37,221 nucleotides of DNA from Nitrospirota bacterium (lineage in GTDB: Bacteria; Nitrospirota; JAOUDF01): assembly GCA_029859385.1 (NCBI GenBank), contig JAOUDF010000003.1:1-37221 (forward strand). The letters run 5' to 3'. Shown here piece by piece: positions 1 to 8,197 of the stretch. The first letter of the stretch is position 1; each line of letters starts with the position of its first letter. The notes below the pieces were generated by a model. It saw nothing but the letters and a program-made list of their open reading frames with translations, had not been told where the DNA came from and ran no database searches. Made by a program: the position numbers and the translations under genes.

Positions 1-507
1 CGACCGATCGATCGGATGGCAAAAGCCTTTTAAAGGCCGGCAACAACTGCTCATAGGTGCTTCTCAGGTGTTGCGGCATGACCCGGACATCGCCCAGCAC
101 CGGCATGAAATTGGTATCGCCGCCCCAGCGCGGCACCACATGAACATGGAGATGATCGGCAACGCCCGCACCCGCAACCTTGCCCAAATTGATACCCACA
201 TTGAAGCCCTGCGGATTCATCGCCTCCCTGATCGCTTCCACCGCCATGCCCGTCACCGCCATCAGCTCCGCCTGGGTCTCGGCATCGAGGGAGGCGATCG
301 ATGCCTTGTGCGCGTAGGGTACCACCATGATATGGCCATTGTTGTAAGGGAAGATGTTCATGATGACGAAGGTGCGCCTGCCGCGCCAGAGGATATAGTT
401 CTCTCCGTCCCGGTCTTCGGCGGGCCGGTCACAGAGAAAGCAGCCATCGGCCTTGATCCCCGTCTCAATATATTCCATGCGCCAGGGCGCCCAGAGCCGC
501 TCCATCT
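1..507 (-). CDS. HIT family (histidine triad) hydrolase, partial: runs off the left window edge
   Basis: Manual reverse-strand translation MERLWAPWRMEYIETGIKADGCFLCDRP...HLHMHVVPRWGGDTNFMPV: HIT signature HxHxH and N-terminal CxxC. No stop before position 1. Confidence 0.9.
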
Positions 508-517
508 TACCGTCTCC

Positions 518-1027
518 CTAGCCACCCCAGGCCATTTTGGAATAGGCTTCCGTCAGCTGTTCGCGGTATTCCTTGAAGAACTTCTCGTGGCTCTTCTCCC
601 ACCGGGCCAGCATCAGGAGCGCCATCTTCGCCTCCCCTTCAGCCTTCTCGGCCATCTTTTCGTAGAACTCGCTGAGGTCCTTTTCGATCAACCATGCGGT
701 ATTGAAGACCGCCACATCAGGGACCATCGATTCATACAGGCACTGTTCCAGGAACTCCTTCTTTGCCCGGTCATCGAAATAGTCAGTGGGTTCAAGGGCT
801 ATTTCACGAAGCTTCGAGAGGTCTACTTCTCCCTTGCCCTTCAGATCTTCAAGAATCTGGGTAATGAAGGCAATATGGCGCTTCTCTTCCTCAATCAACG
901 TTTTAAAGGCGCTGACCGCCTCGCCGACACCCATGCGTTGTATTGACGTTTCGAAAAAGGTCATACCCGTCTTTTCCTGGTTGAGCGCATACTCGAATAT
1001 CTTTATGAGGTTTTCGTTGTTTGACAT
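518..1027 (-). CDS. Ferritin-like / rubrerythrin-type diiron domain protein
   Basis: MSNNENLIKIFEYALNQEKTGMTFFE...EEEKRHIAFI...EKSHEKFF: helical ExxH-type ferritin-like pattern. Start placed at 1027 behind AAAGGAG. Confidence 0.8.
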   Translation of the reverse strand: MSNNENLIKIFEYALNQEKTGMTFFETSIQRMGVGEAVSAFKTLIEEEKRHIAFITQILEDLKGKGEVDLSKLREIALEPTDYFDDRAKKEFLEQCLYESMVPDVAVFNTAWLIEKDLSEFYEKMAEKAEGEAKMALLMLARWEKSHEKFFKEYREQLTEAYSKMAWGG

Positions 1028-1153
1028 CGCCACTCCTTTCGCTGCTCTTTGAGAAAGATTTACAGAGTCGAAAATACATGTTTTATGAAATTGTATCAAG
1101 AACGAACATCCGGGGATGCTTCAGGATCGGCCAAAACCGATAAACAGACACAA

Positions 1154-1190
1154 AAAAGGCGCCGAAGGTGACCCTTGCGACGCCTCACTA
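1154..1190 (-). terminator. Rho-independent terminator downstream of the CD-NTase-like gene
   Basis: Minus strand AGGCGTCGCAAGG-GTCA-CCTTCGGCGCCTTTTTT: GC-rich stem plus T run. Confidence 0.75.
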
Positions 1191-1232
1191 ATTCTAGAAA
1201 TACAACGGCCGCCAGCCCAGTGGCCGACAACC

Positions 1233-2156
1233 TCAGACAGTAACCTTGCAGACAAATCCTTTCTTTTTCTGGGCAGGGGCCGTTTCAAGCGGGTATGCCA
1301 CACCAAATACCTGCCGCCACTTCTCCTGGGCAAATCCGTCGTACCCCGCGGAGCTGAACTGGATCGCCTCATCCGCCAGTTTCAGCGAACGGGCCGCGAT
1401 ATGCTGGAACTTCCCCTGCGACCAGATATACTGGCCGCTGCCAACCGTCATCATAGTGTCCCGTTCGGGTCTCTCCGCAAGATATTTCATGAAATCGCGA
1501 CACATCCAGTCGTAGTAGAGCACAGACTTGTCCCTGTACCGCCAGTCCTTTATGAAGTTATACGCCAGCGTATCCAGTTGCAGTCCGCCCACAGGAACCG
1601 ACCAGAGGTTCTTCCAGGCCCTCATCATCCGGCAGAGCCACTTGAGGTTGCCGTTGGTCTGGCTGCTCATGGCGGCGATGGTCTCTATCTCCGCCTTCGG
1701 GTGCGTCGTTTTCCAGCTCCCTCCCAGGTTGGCGTCGGGACAGGTATAGCTGCCGTCCTTGTTGAGGAAGGCAGGCACTATCTCGAAGGCCACGCCATCG
1801 GGATAGCTGATGACGACAGCCTGTCCATTGGCGCCAATCCTGGCATTGGGGAATGTCTTCTGAAGAGACGCCTGTACATCGAGCAGAAGGGAGAACTGCC
1901 CGTTGGGTTTCATGGAGGCGTATCGCTCATAGCTTTCATCGGGAAGACAGAAGATCATATCAAGGTCGATACAGCCGCGAATGGCAGTACCCCTTCCGTA
2001 CGATCCGGTGCAGAGGCTGTGGGCGGTCCTTGAATCCACCCCGCGAAAATCGGCATTGAGGCGCCGCACAACAAGGTGATACCGCTGCAGCAGGCCCTCC
2101 CGGTTATCGATAACCAGCCTGCCGCAAAATTCCCTGAAATCATCGCCTGCGCCCAC
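1233..2156 (-). CDS. CD-NTase-like (SMODS-type) nucleotidyltransferase, orphan
   Basis: GSYGRGTAIRGCIDLDMIF (hGS...DxD nucleotidyltransferase core) and a later acidic residue in VAFEIVPAF. GTG start at 2156 preceded by GGGAGGA; the ORF track over-extends to 2318. Confidence 0.8.
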   Translation of the reverse strand: MGAGDDFREFCGRLVIDNREGLLQRYHLVVRRLNADFRGVDSRTAHSLCTGSYGRGTAIRGCIDLDMIFCLPDESYERYASMKPNGQFSLLLDVQASLQKTFPNARIGANGQAVVISYPDGVAFEIVPAFLNKDGSYTCPDANLGGSWKTTHPKAEIETIAAMSSQTNGNLKWLCRMMRAWKNLWSVPVGGLQLDTLAYNFIKDWRYRDKSVLYYDWMCRDFMKYLAERPERDTMMTVGSGQYIWSQGKFQHIAARSLKLADEAIQFSSAGYDGFAQEKWRQVFGVAYPLETAPAQKKKGFVCKVTV

Positions 2157-2273
2157 AGTCTTCCTCCCGTCATCAAACTCGTTAAAGCCTTCCGGGCGAC
2201 AACCGCCCGAAAGAGTATCTGTAACGAGTAGAGCAACAGGAGTGCCAGACGGCGGAACTGGGTAACCAACTGA

Positions 2274-2312
2274 AAAATAATGGGCCGCCCCCCTTCCGGG
2301 GATCGGCCCTTC
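2274..2312 (-). terminator. Terminator downstream of msrAB
   Basis: Minus strand GGGCCGATCCCC-GGAA-GGGGGGCGGCCC followed by ATTATTTTT. Confidence 0.7.
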
Positions 2313-2369
2313 AATCAACAGCGTGCCTTTTTGTATCTAGCGGTTTCCTTCATGTAACTGCACGAAGAG

Positions 2370-3443
2370 TTATTTGAACAACCGCTGATATTCGCCATAG
2401 CCCTCCTTTTCCAGCGCGTCTTTCGGGATAAAACGGAGGGCGGCCGAGTTGATGCAGTAACGCAGCCCTGCGGGCTGAGGACCATCGTTGAAGAGATGAC
2501 CGAGGTGCGAGTCGCCGCGGGCGCTCCTTACTTCAGTCCGCACCGTAAAGAGGGAACGGTCTGCCTTCTCCACCATATTCCCCGCTTCGAGGGGCTTGGT
2601 AAAGCTCGGCCATCCCGTCCCCGAGTCGAACTTGTCGGTGGAGGCAAAGAGCGGCTCGCCGGAAACGACGTCAACATAGATACCCTCCTTCTTATTGTCC
2701 CAGTATTCGTTGTCGAAAGGGGGTTCGGTGCCGTTCTCCTGGGTCACTTTATATTGCAGCGGGGTAAGTTTCGATTTCAGCTCTTCCCTGCCCATCTTTT
2801 TCCCTTCAGGATGCCCGCCCCAGGTCTTTTTCAGAAACTGGTCCCGCCCCGAGTTATACCGGTAATACTTGTAACGAACCGGGTTCCTCTTATGGTAGTC
2901 CTGGTGATAATCTTCGGCCCGATAGAACGTCGACGCCTTGATAATCTCCGTTGCAATCGGCTTGTTGAAGACCCCTGATTTACCCAAGGCAGCCTTTGAC
3001 TCCTCCGCCAGCCGCCGTTGCTCGTCGCTATGGTAGAAGATCGCCGACCTGTACTGACCTCCCCTGTCAACAAACGACCCACCCGCATCGGTGGGGTCGA
3101 TCTGCCGCCAGAAGACATCGAGAAGTTGCGCGTACGTCACCTTCGCCGGGTCATAGACCACCTCTATCGACTCCAGATGCCCGGTCCTCCCCGACGAAAC
3201 CTCATCATAGGCAGGGTTATCCTTATGACCGCCGGTGTAGCCGGAGATCACCTCCATGACGCCATCGAGCTTCTCAAAGGGGGGCTCCATGCACCAGAAG
3301 CAGCCCCCGGCAAAGGTGGCCTTTTCATATCTTTCAGGAACAGTCTTCATGGAATCAACCCTCTTGTTTTCATTGCTTTCAATATTGGTGCAGCCGCCAA
3401 GGATTGCGACAAATACCAGAAGTGTAAAAATCCATATTCTCAT
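2370..3443 (-). CDS. msrAB: Bifunctional peptide-methionine (S)-S-oxide / (R)-S-oxide reductase, predicted lipoprotein
   Basis: MsrA motif [12 protein letters not shown], MsrB motif DSGTGWPSF...[11 protein letters not shown]-terminal signal with lipobox LGGC. Confidence 0.93.
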   Translation of the reverse strand: MRIWIFTLLVFVAILGGCTNIESNENKRVDSMKTVPERYEKATFAGGCFWCMEPPFEKLDGVMEVISGYTGGHKDNPAYDEVSSGRTGHLESIEVVYDPAKVTYAQLLDVFWRQIDPTDAGGSFVDRGGQYRSAIFYHSDEQRRLAEESKAALGKSGVFNKPIATEIIKASTFYRAEDYHQDYHKRNPVRYKYYRYNSGRDQFLKKTWGGHPEGKKMGREELKSKLTPLQYKVTQENGTEPPFDNEYWDNKKEGIYVDVVSGEPLFASTDKFDSGTGWPSFTKPLEAGNMVEKADRSLFTVRTEVRSARGDSHLGHLFNDGPQPAGLRYCINSAALRFIPKDALEKEGYGEYQRLFK

Positions 3444-3609
3444 GCCTATCTCACCCCATGGATTACCTTACCTATAAATATATCATCATTCCCCAATATC
3501 TCGTCCGAGTATGGATATAAGATATTCGCGATCTCTGGGGGGAGTATCCAATAAAGCCAACAGAGTCCATCTGTTATTACGTCGGCGGTTAAACAAGTGA
3601 AACATCCTG

Positions 3610-3672
3610 TCATGCCCGAGTGATTCTATCGGGCATCCAGTGGTATGAATTCCCGCTTTCCCGGAAACGACG
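3610..3672. repeat. Palindromic REP-like intergenic repeat
   Basis: gtcATGCCCGAgtgattctaTCGGGCATccag...attcCCGctttcCCGGaaacgac; resembles common bacterial interspersed palindromic repeats. Confidence 0.5.
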
Positions 3673-4086
3673 TCCTTTCAGTATTTTATTGCCGCAGCAA
3701 TAACAACAAACCACTCCCAATGAAACGACAATCATTTTCCGCATAAAGCGTATATAGCCGTCACAACACCACAAGCTAACATTCAGAAACCTCAAAAATA
3801 TCTCTTCCATCTTCAATCATGTATCGCAAAAAAAACTTACTAAATCAAACTCTTGACGGCAAACTACTGATGTATTAATTTTTTTAAATCTTTTACCGTC
3901 TCGTCGTCGCGTGCGGCAACTATCAGTGAGACAGTTGATATTGCACTGTATTAACCGCGAGATGGAGCGTGTCATTGGAGAAGGCTCGAAGGCTTCTCGA
4001 TCAGCAAACATCTTTAGAAACCCAAGATAAGTTAGCCACAACTATCTATTGGTTTTAACTATACAAACAACCAAGGAGGAGAAACC

Positions 4087-4773
4087 GTGAACAAATGTTT
4101 ATTGTTGGCAGCGATAGTGGTGCTTGGTATATCGAATATAGCCCATGCTGATCTGATCAATCGGGGCGGCGGTACATCAGCCCACGGCACATATAACCTG
4201 ATCTACGACACCGACCGCAACATCACATGGTATGACTACACCAATTCACAGGACACTTGGTGGAATCAGGTAGACTGGGCATCGAACCTGTCGGTCACAT
4301 TTGATGGCCAGACGTTTATCAACTGGCGCCTGCCGGAGACGGTAGACGGCGTTTATTCCTATAAATATAAATATGACAGTAGCGCCACCGCCGGCTTCAA
4401 CATTACCAGTAGCGAGCTTGGCCACCTGTATTACACAGAGCTTGGGAACTTGGGTATGTACGATACAAACGGACATCCTCGCGCTGCCGGAACTTACGGC
4501 CTTATAAACAGCGCCCCCTTCCAGAACTTGCTTTCTAACTCCTATTGGTCGGGCACGGAGCACGCGCTCACGCTTACTCCTGACGCGTGGATATTCTCTA
4601 CTTCTTTCGGTAACCAGTATATATACACGCAGGGCCTCTACTTACACGCTTTGGCTGTGCATGATGGCGATGTTGCAGCCGCGCCGCTGCCCGCGCCGGA
4701 ACCCACTACTTGGCTGCTGCTGGGAAGCGGTCTTGTCGGCTTGGTGGCATTTAGGAAGGTGATCAATCGTTAG
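4087..4773 (+). CDS. PEP-CTERM sorting-domain protein with DUF1566-like N-terminal region
   Basis: Signal peptide; IYDTDRNITWYDYTN...NWRLPETVDG; C-terminal PAPEPTTWLLLGSGLVGLVAFRKVINR. RBS AAGGAGGAG upstream. Confidence 0.87.
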   Translation: MNKCLLLAAIVVLGISNIAHADLINRGGGTSAHGTYNLIYDTDRNITWYDYTNSQDTWWNQVDWASNLSVTFDGQTFINWRLPETVDGVYSYKYKYDSSATAGFNITSSELGHLYYTELGNLGMYDTNGHPRAAGTYGLINSAPFQNLLSNSYWSGTEHALTLTPDAWIFSTSFGNQYIYTQGLYLHALAVHDGDVAAAPLPAPEPTTWLLLGSGLVGLVAFRKVINR

Positions 4774-4829
4774 CGGCGTATTACACGGCAACGTCTTCAC
4801 CCTTCGACCTAGCATAACCTGCTGCCTGA

Positions 4830-5033
4830 TTAATAATGCGGTGGGGGTACTTCCTCTGACAGGTCTTTGACGTCGGCGGGAATCAGGGCGCGAAGCTTTT
4901 GTTTGAGAAACTCGACGTCGCTGACAAGCTGGTCGATGGCCTTCTGCTGGGTGATAACCACCTCGTTAAGCTGCTGGATGGTCTCTTCATGCTGCATGAT
5001 ATGGAGTTCTATGTCGACAAGGCGGGATTCCAT
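4830..5033 (-). CDS. slyX: SlyX family protein
   Basis: Short coiled coil MESRLVDIELHIMQHEETIQQLNEVVITQQ... ending PPPHY, typical of SlyX. Confidence 0.85.
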   Translation of the reverse strand: MESRLVDIELHIMQHEETIQQLNEVVITQQKAIDQLVSDVEFLKQKLRALIPADVKDLSEEVPPPHY

Positions 5034-5161
5034 AAACCTCTGATCTCCTCTTTTCTTCGAGTTTAATCAAGCTTATCACACCCACGGCCGATTTTATAAT
5101 GGTCTTCTCTCATCCGTCTTTGGTATCTTGTGTAACATGAAGCCCATTGGAACCGACCGGC

Positions 5162-6382
5162 ATGTATAAAAAACTCGCCATTATCGTCATACTGATCGCC
5201 ATTGTGGCCGGAGCGGTGTACCTCATCAAAAAGCCCCAGGCCGCCGTCCCGGTGAAGACCCTCACTGTCGCAAAGGGCGATTTCACCATCTCCGTCTCGT
5301 CTGCCACCACTTCCACGGTAAAGTCGGAGCGTGAAATCAACATAAGCGCGCAGCGCAACGGGAAGCTCATTGCCTTTTCCCTTAATGAGGGTGATCTCGT
5401 AAAGAAAGGGCAGGTGGTCGCCCGCCTCGACAGCGAGGAGGCCGAACTCCAGGTACAGCAGGCCGGAGCATCGCTGCGGCAGGCAAAGGCGCGCATCGGG
5501 CAGATCCAGGCCGAAATCACCATGGCTCGGGAATCATCCATGGCCCAGGTCGCCGAGGCAAAGGCCGCGCTGGATGAAGCCGCCAGCGACCTCAAGCGAA
5601 AGCAGATTTTGTTCGAGCGCGGGATGATCTCCCGGCAGGAGATCGACGCGGCGGTCGGCGCGGAGGGCGGGGCCCGGGGTCGCTACGACAACGCCATTGC
5701 CAATCGCGCCCAGGAGCAGATAAAGGAGGACGAGCTGACAACGGCCCGGGCACGGCTGAGAGAGCTCGAGGCCACTCTCGGCCTGACCAGCCTTCAGGTC
5801 GACTACGGCACGATCCACGCCCCCATCAATGGCGTGGTATCAAAAAAGCTGGTGGAGCAGGGGGAATATGTCATGACCGGCGCTCCACTGTTCCGGCTCA
5901 CCGATCCCGGCAACCTCTATATCGAAGTCGCCATCGACGAGTTCGACGCAAAATACCTCAAGCTGGGGCAGGCCGCCAAGGTGCGGATGGACGCCTTCCC
6001 CGGTGAGCATTTTACGGGCAGGGTGACGCTGGTCTCCCCCATTGTCATCGGTGAAAAGCTCCAGACAAGGACCTTCCTGGTGCGGGTGATGCTCGACGAC
6101 CGGAGGATAAAGATAGTCCCCGGCATGTCGGCCGATGTGGAGATCATCGCCCAGGAGGTGAGCGGGGTGCTGTCGATCCCCACTTCATCCATCGTGGAAA
6201 AGGACCAGCGGAAGATGGTCTATGTAGTCGCAGAGGGCAAGGCCGTCCTGACTCCTGTCACCAGGGGTATTACCACATGGAACGCAACGGAGATCACCGC
6301 GGGGCTGACGGAAGGGCGAAAGATCGTCACCAATCCCGAGGTACTGAACCTGCGCGACAATGTCCGGGTGAAGGAACAGTAG
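5162..6382 (+). CDS. Efflux RND/MacA-type periplasmic adaptor (HlyD family)
   Basis: N-terminal TM anchor, biotinyl-lipoyl-like ISAQRNGKLIAFSLNEGDLVKKGQVVARLD, coiled coil, DYGTIHAPINGVVSKKLVEQGEYV. Start likely at the internal Met, 5162. Confidence 0.87.
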   Translation: MYKKLAIIVILIAIVAGAVYLIKKPQAAVPVKTLTVAKGDFTISVSSATTSTVKSEREINISAQRNGKLIAFSLNEGDLVKKGQVVARLDSEEAELQVQQAGASLRQAKARIGQIQAEITMARESSMAQVAEAKAALDEAASDLKRKQILFERGMISRQEIDAAVGAEGGARGRYDNAIANRAQEQIKEDELTTARARLRELEATLGLTSLQVDYGTIHAPINGVVSKKLVEQGEYVMTGAPLFRLTDPGNLYIEVAIDEFDAKYLKLGQAAKVRMDAFPGEHFTGRVTLVSPIVIGEKLQTRTFLVRVMLDDRRIKIVPGMSADVEIIAQEVSGVLSIPTSSIVEKDQRKMVYVVAEGKAVLTPVTRGITTWNATEITAGLTEGRKIVTNPEVLNLRDNVRVKEQ

Positions 6383-6441
6383 GCAGGCTGAAGAGAAAGG
6401 CTCGACAGTTCCTCAATAATTCTGTATCGTTATGTCGACGA

Positions 6442-6539
6442 GGGAGCGGATAGGGTCTGGTGGCTCTTGCGGACTTCAAATCCGTGGGCGGACATCCCCG
6501 CGATGGCCGCGGTGGGTTCGATTCCCACCCCTCCCGCCA
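6442..6539 (+). tRNA. selC: tRNA-Sec (anticodon UCA)
   Basis: Anticodon arm GCGGACTTCAAATCCGT matches bacterial tRNA-Sec (GGACUUCAAAUCC); long variable arm; T arm GTGGGTTCGATTCCCAC; encoded CCA. The acceptor stem appears to have one C-C mismatch. Confidence 0.93.
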
Positions 6540-6559
6540 GAACTGGAAACTAAAACCAG

Positions 6560-6680
6560 GAAACAGGAAATTTTTCGCAAGGTCAAGGCGGACGAAGAAT
6601 TGCGCGGAGGCGTACATTGAAGTACGTCGCACAAGCAATCCTGAAGTCCAACGCAGAGATTGCGGAAAAGGGCCTGTTTC
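6560..6680. repeat. Nested palindromic intergenic element with imperfect ~21 bp terminal inverted repeats
   Basis: GAAACAGGaaaTTTTTCGCAA ... TTGCGGAAAAgggCCTGTTTC ends; internal CGTAC-attgaa-GTACG and GCAATC...GATTGC. Confidence 0.65.
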
Positions 6681-6693
6681 AAAAGAGGTGTGC

Positions 6694-7116
6694 ATGACCT
6701 GGGGTTCCGTATATCTACATCGTCAGCGCGCCCCCCGCGTGAGCATCAGCCTGCCCGTCGAATACGATGCAGACGGCGCCTCCGATACGTTATCAGCCGA
6801 AGCCGCCGACAGCCTGAAGAAGACCGAATCCAAAAACATCAGTGAGGGCGGCCTGCTCCTGATACTCCCCGACAGGCTTGATCTCGATTCGACCATCACC
6901 GTCCGCATACATGTCCCCATCAAGTATTACACCGACAGAAACAAGATATCGCCTGTCCTCGCGAAGGCCCGCGTGGTCTGGACGGACCTGATCGCGGAGG
7001 GTTCATCGGGAGAGTACCACTGCGGCATCAGCTTCACCGACATTGCTCCGGAAGACCTGGCGCTGCTGAGGGAATTCATCAACCGCTGTCTCTCCTCGGA
7101 AAACCCGCTTAAATAA
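6694..7116 (+). CDS. PilZ domain-containing protein
   Basis: RQRAPRVSISLPVEYD...NISEGGLLLILPDRLDLDSTITVRIHVP...YHCGISFTDI: PilZ RxxxR and N(I)SxGG motifs. Start at MTWG; the upstream ORF extension overlaps tRNA-Sec. Confidence 0.85.
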   Translation: MTWGSVYLHRQRAPRVSISLPVEYDADGASDTLSAEAADSLKKTESKNISEGGLLLILPDRLDLDSTITVRIHVPIKYYTDRNKISPVLAKARVVWTDLIAEGSSGEYHCGISFTDIAPEDLALLREFINRCLSSENPLK

Positions 7117-7138
7117 TAACCTATACCCTGATGGTGCA

Positions 7139-8197
7139 ATGATGACCCAGAAAGAAAAGATACGCCTGACCCAACTGGCGTCCTGTTCCGGCTGAGCGGC
7201 CAAACTCAGTCTGAAAGACCTGTCCCAGGTGCTGGGGCAGCTGCCGAAAGGTGAAGACAACCCCAACGTCCTGGTCGGGCTTAACGACCCGGACGACGCG
7301 GGGGTTTACCGCCTTGACGACCGGATGGCCATGGTCCAGACGGTGGACTTCTTTCCGCCCATCGTGGACGACCCGTACGACTTTGGCGCCATTACGGCGA
7401 CCAACGCCATCAGCGATGTCTATGCCATGGGCGGCAGGCCCGTCACCGCGCTGAACCTGACGGCCTTTCCGGAGAAGGAGCTGGGAAGCGGCATACTTGA
7501 TAAAATACTCAAAGGCGGCCACGACAAGGCGGCCGAGGCAGGGGTCGCCGTCATCGGCGGACACTCCATAAACGACAAGGAAATAAAGTACGGCATGGCG
7601 GTGACCGGCCTCGTCGAGATCGAGAAGATGGTCACCAAGGGGGGTGGACGACCGGGAGATATACTGTACCTCACCAAACCCCTGGGAGTGGGGATCATTG
7701 CAACGGCGGCCAAGCGGGACCTGGCCCCGGAGAAGGCATTGAAAAAAGCCATCAAATCGATGAGTGAGCTCAACAGGGGCGCAGCGGAGGCCATGGTAGC
7801 CGCGGGAGTGCGGGGTGGAACCGACGTTACGGGATTCGGCCTTCTGGGGCACCTGTGGGAGATGCTGGTCGCGGGCAAGGTGGGGGCCGAGATATCGGCC
7901 TCGGCGATACCGGTGTTCGAAGAGGTCTGGGACCTGGCGTTGGCCGAGATAATGCCCGGCAGGACAAAGGTCAACCTCGATTATCTGAGCGAGCATATCG
8001 TCTTCGAAGGCAGGGTCCCGCCGCAGACCCGGCATATCCTCTGCGACCCGCAGACGTCGGGCGGGCTGCTCATCGCGGTTCCCGAGGCATCGAGAGAGAT
8101 ATTTCTGCGCGAGGCCGAAGCCCGGGGCGTAAAGACGGTGGCCGAAATAGGCCGGTTAGTCAAAGACAAGGAATGCAGGATAAGGGTGACGCCATAA
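7139..8197 (+). CDS. selD: Selenide, water dikinase, selenocysteine-containing (in-frame UGA at 7193-7195)
   Basis: MMTQKEKIRLTQLASCSGUAAKLSLKDLSQVLGQLPKGEDNPNVLVG...; reading through TGA joins in frame to the 7229-8197 ORF (FGLLGHLWEM, CDPQTSGGLL). Cys/Sec at this site is the known SelD catalytic residue. Confidence 0.93.
7220..7240 (+). promoter_or_regulatory. Candidate bacterial SECIS hairpin
   Basis: CTGTCCCA-GGTGC-TGGGGCAG: 8 bp stem (one G-U) with GG in the loop; loop begins 32 nt after the TGA. Confidence 0.65.

Noticed and set aside
1116-2033. 305 aa plus-strand ORF considered as a CBASS effector candidate
   Set aside because: Antisense to the NTase and composition typical of a shadow ORF (Arg/Pro/His rich).
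1233-2156. Complete CBASS operon
   Set aside because: Only the CD-NTase-like gene is present; flanking genes are msrAB and a ferritin-like gene separated by terminators.
6460-6693. N-terminal extension of the PilZ ORF
   Set aside because: Overlaps tRNA-Sec and the palindromic element; a plausible start with RBS exists at 6694.
7139-7228. selD pseudogene or frameshift interpretation
   Set aside because: The TGA is at the known Sec position, in frame, with tRNA-Sec and selA adjacent; stop-codon recoding explains it better.
7855-8196. Extended selA start in the ORF track
   Set aside because: Overlaps selD coding sequence; the TAATG junction at 8195-8199 is the natural selA start.
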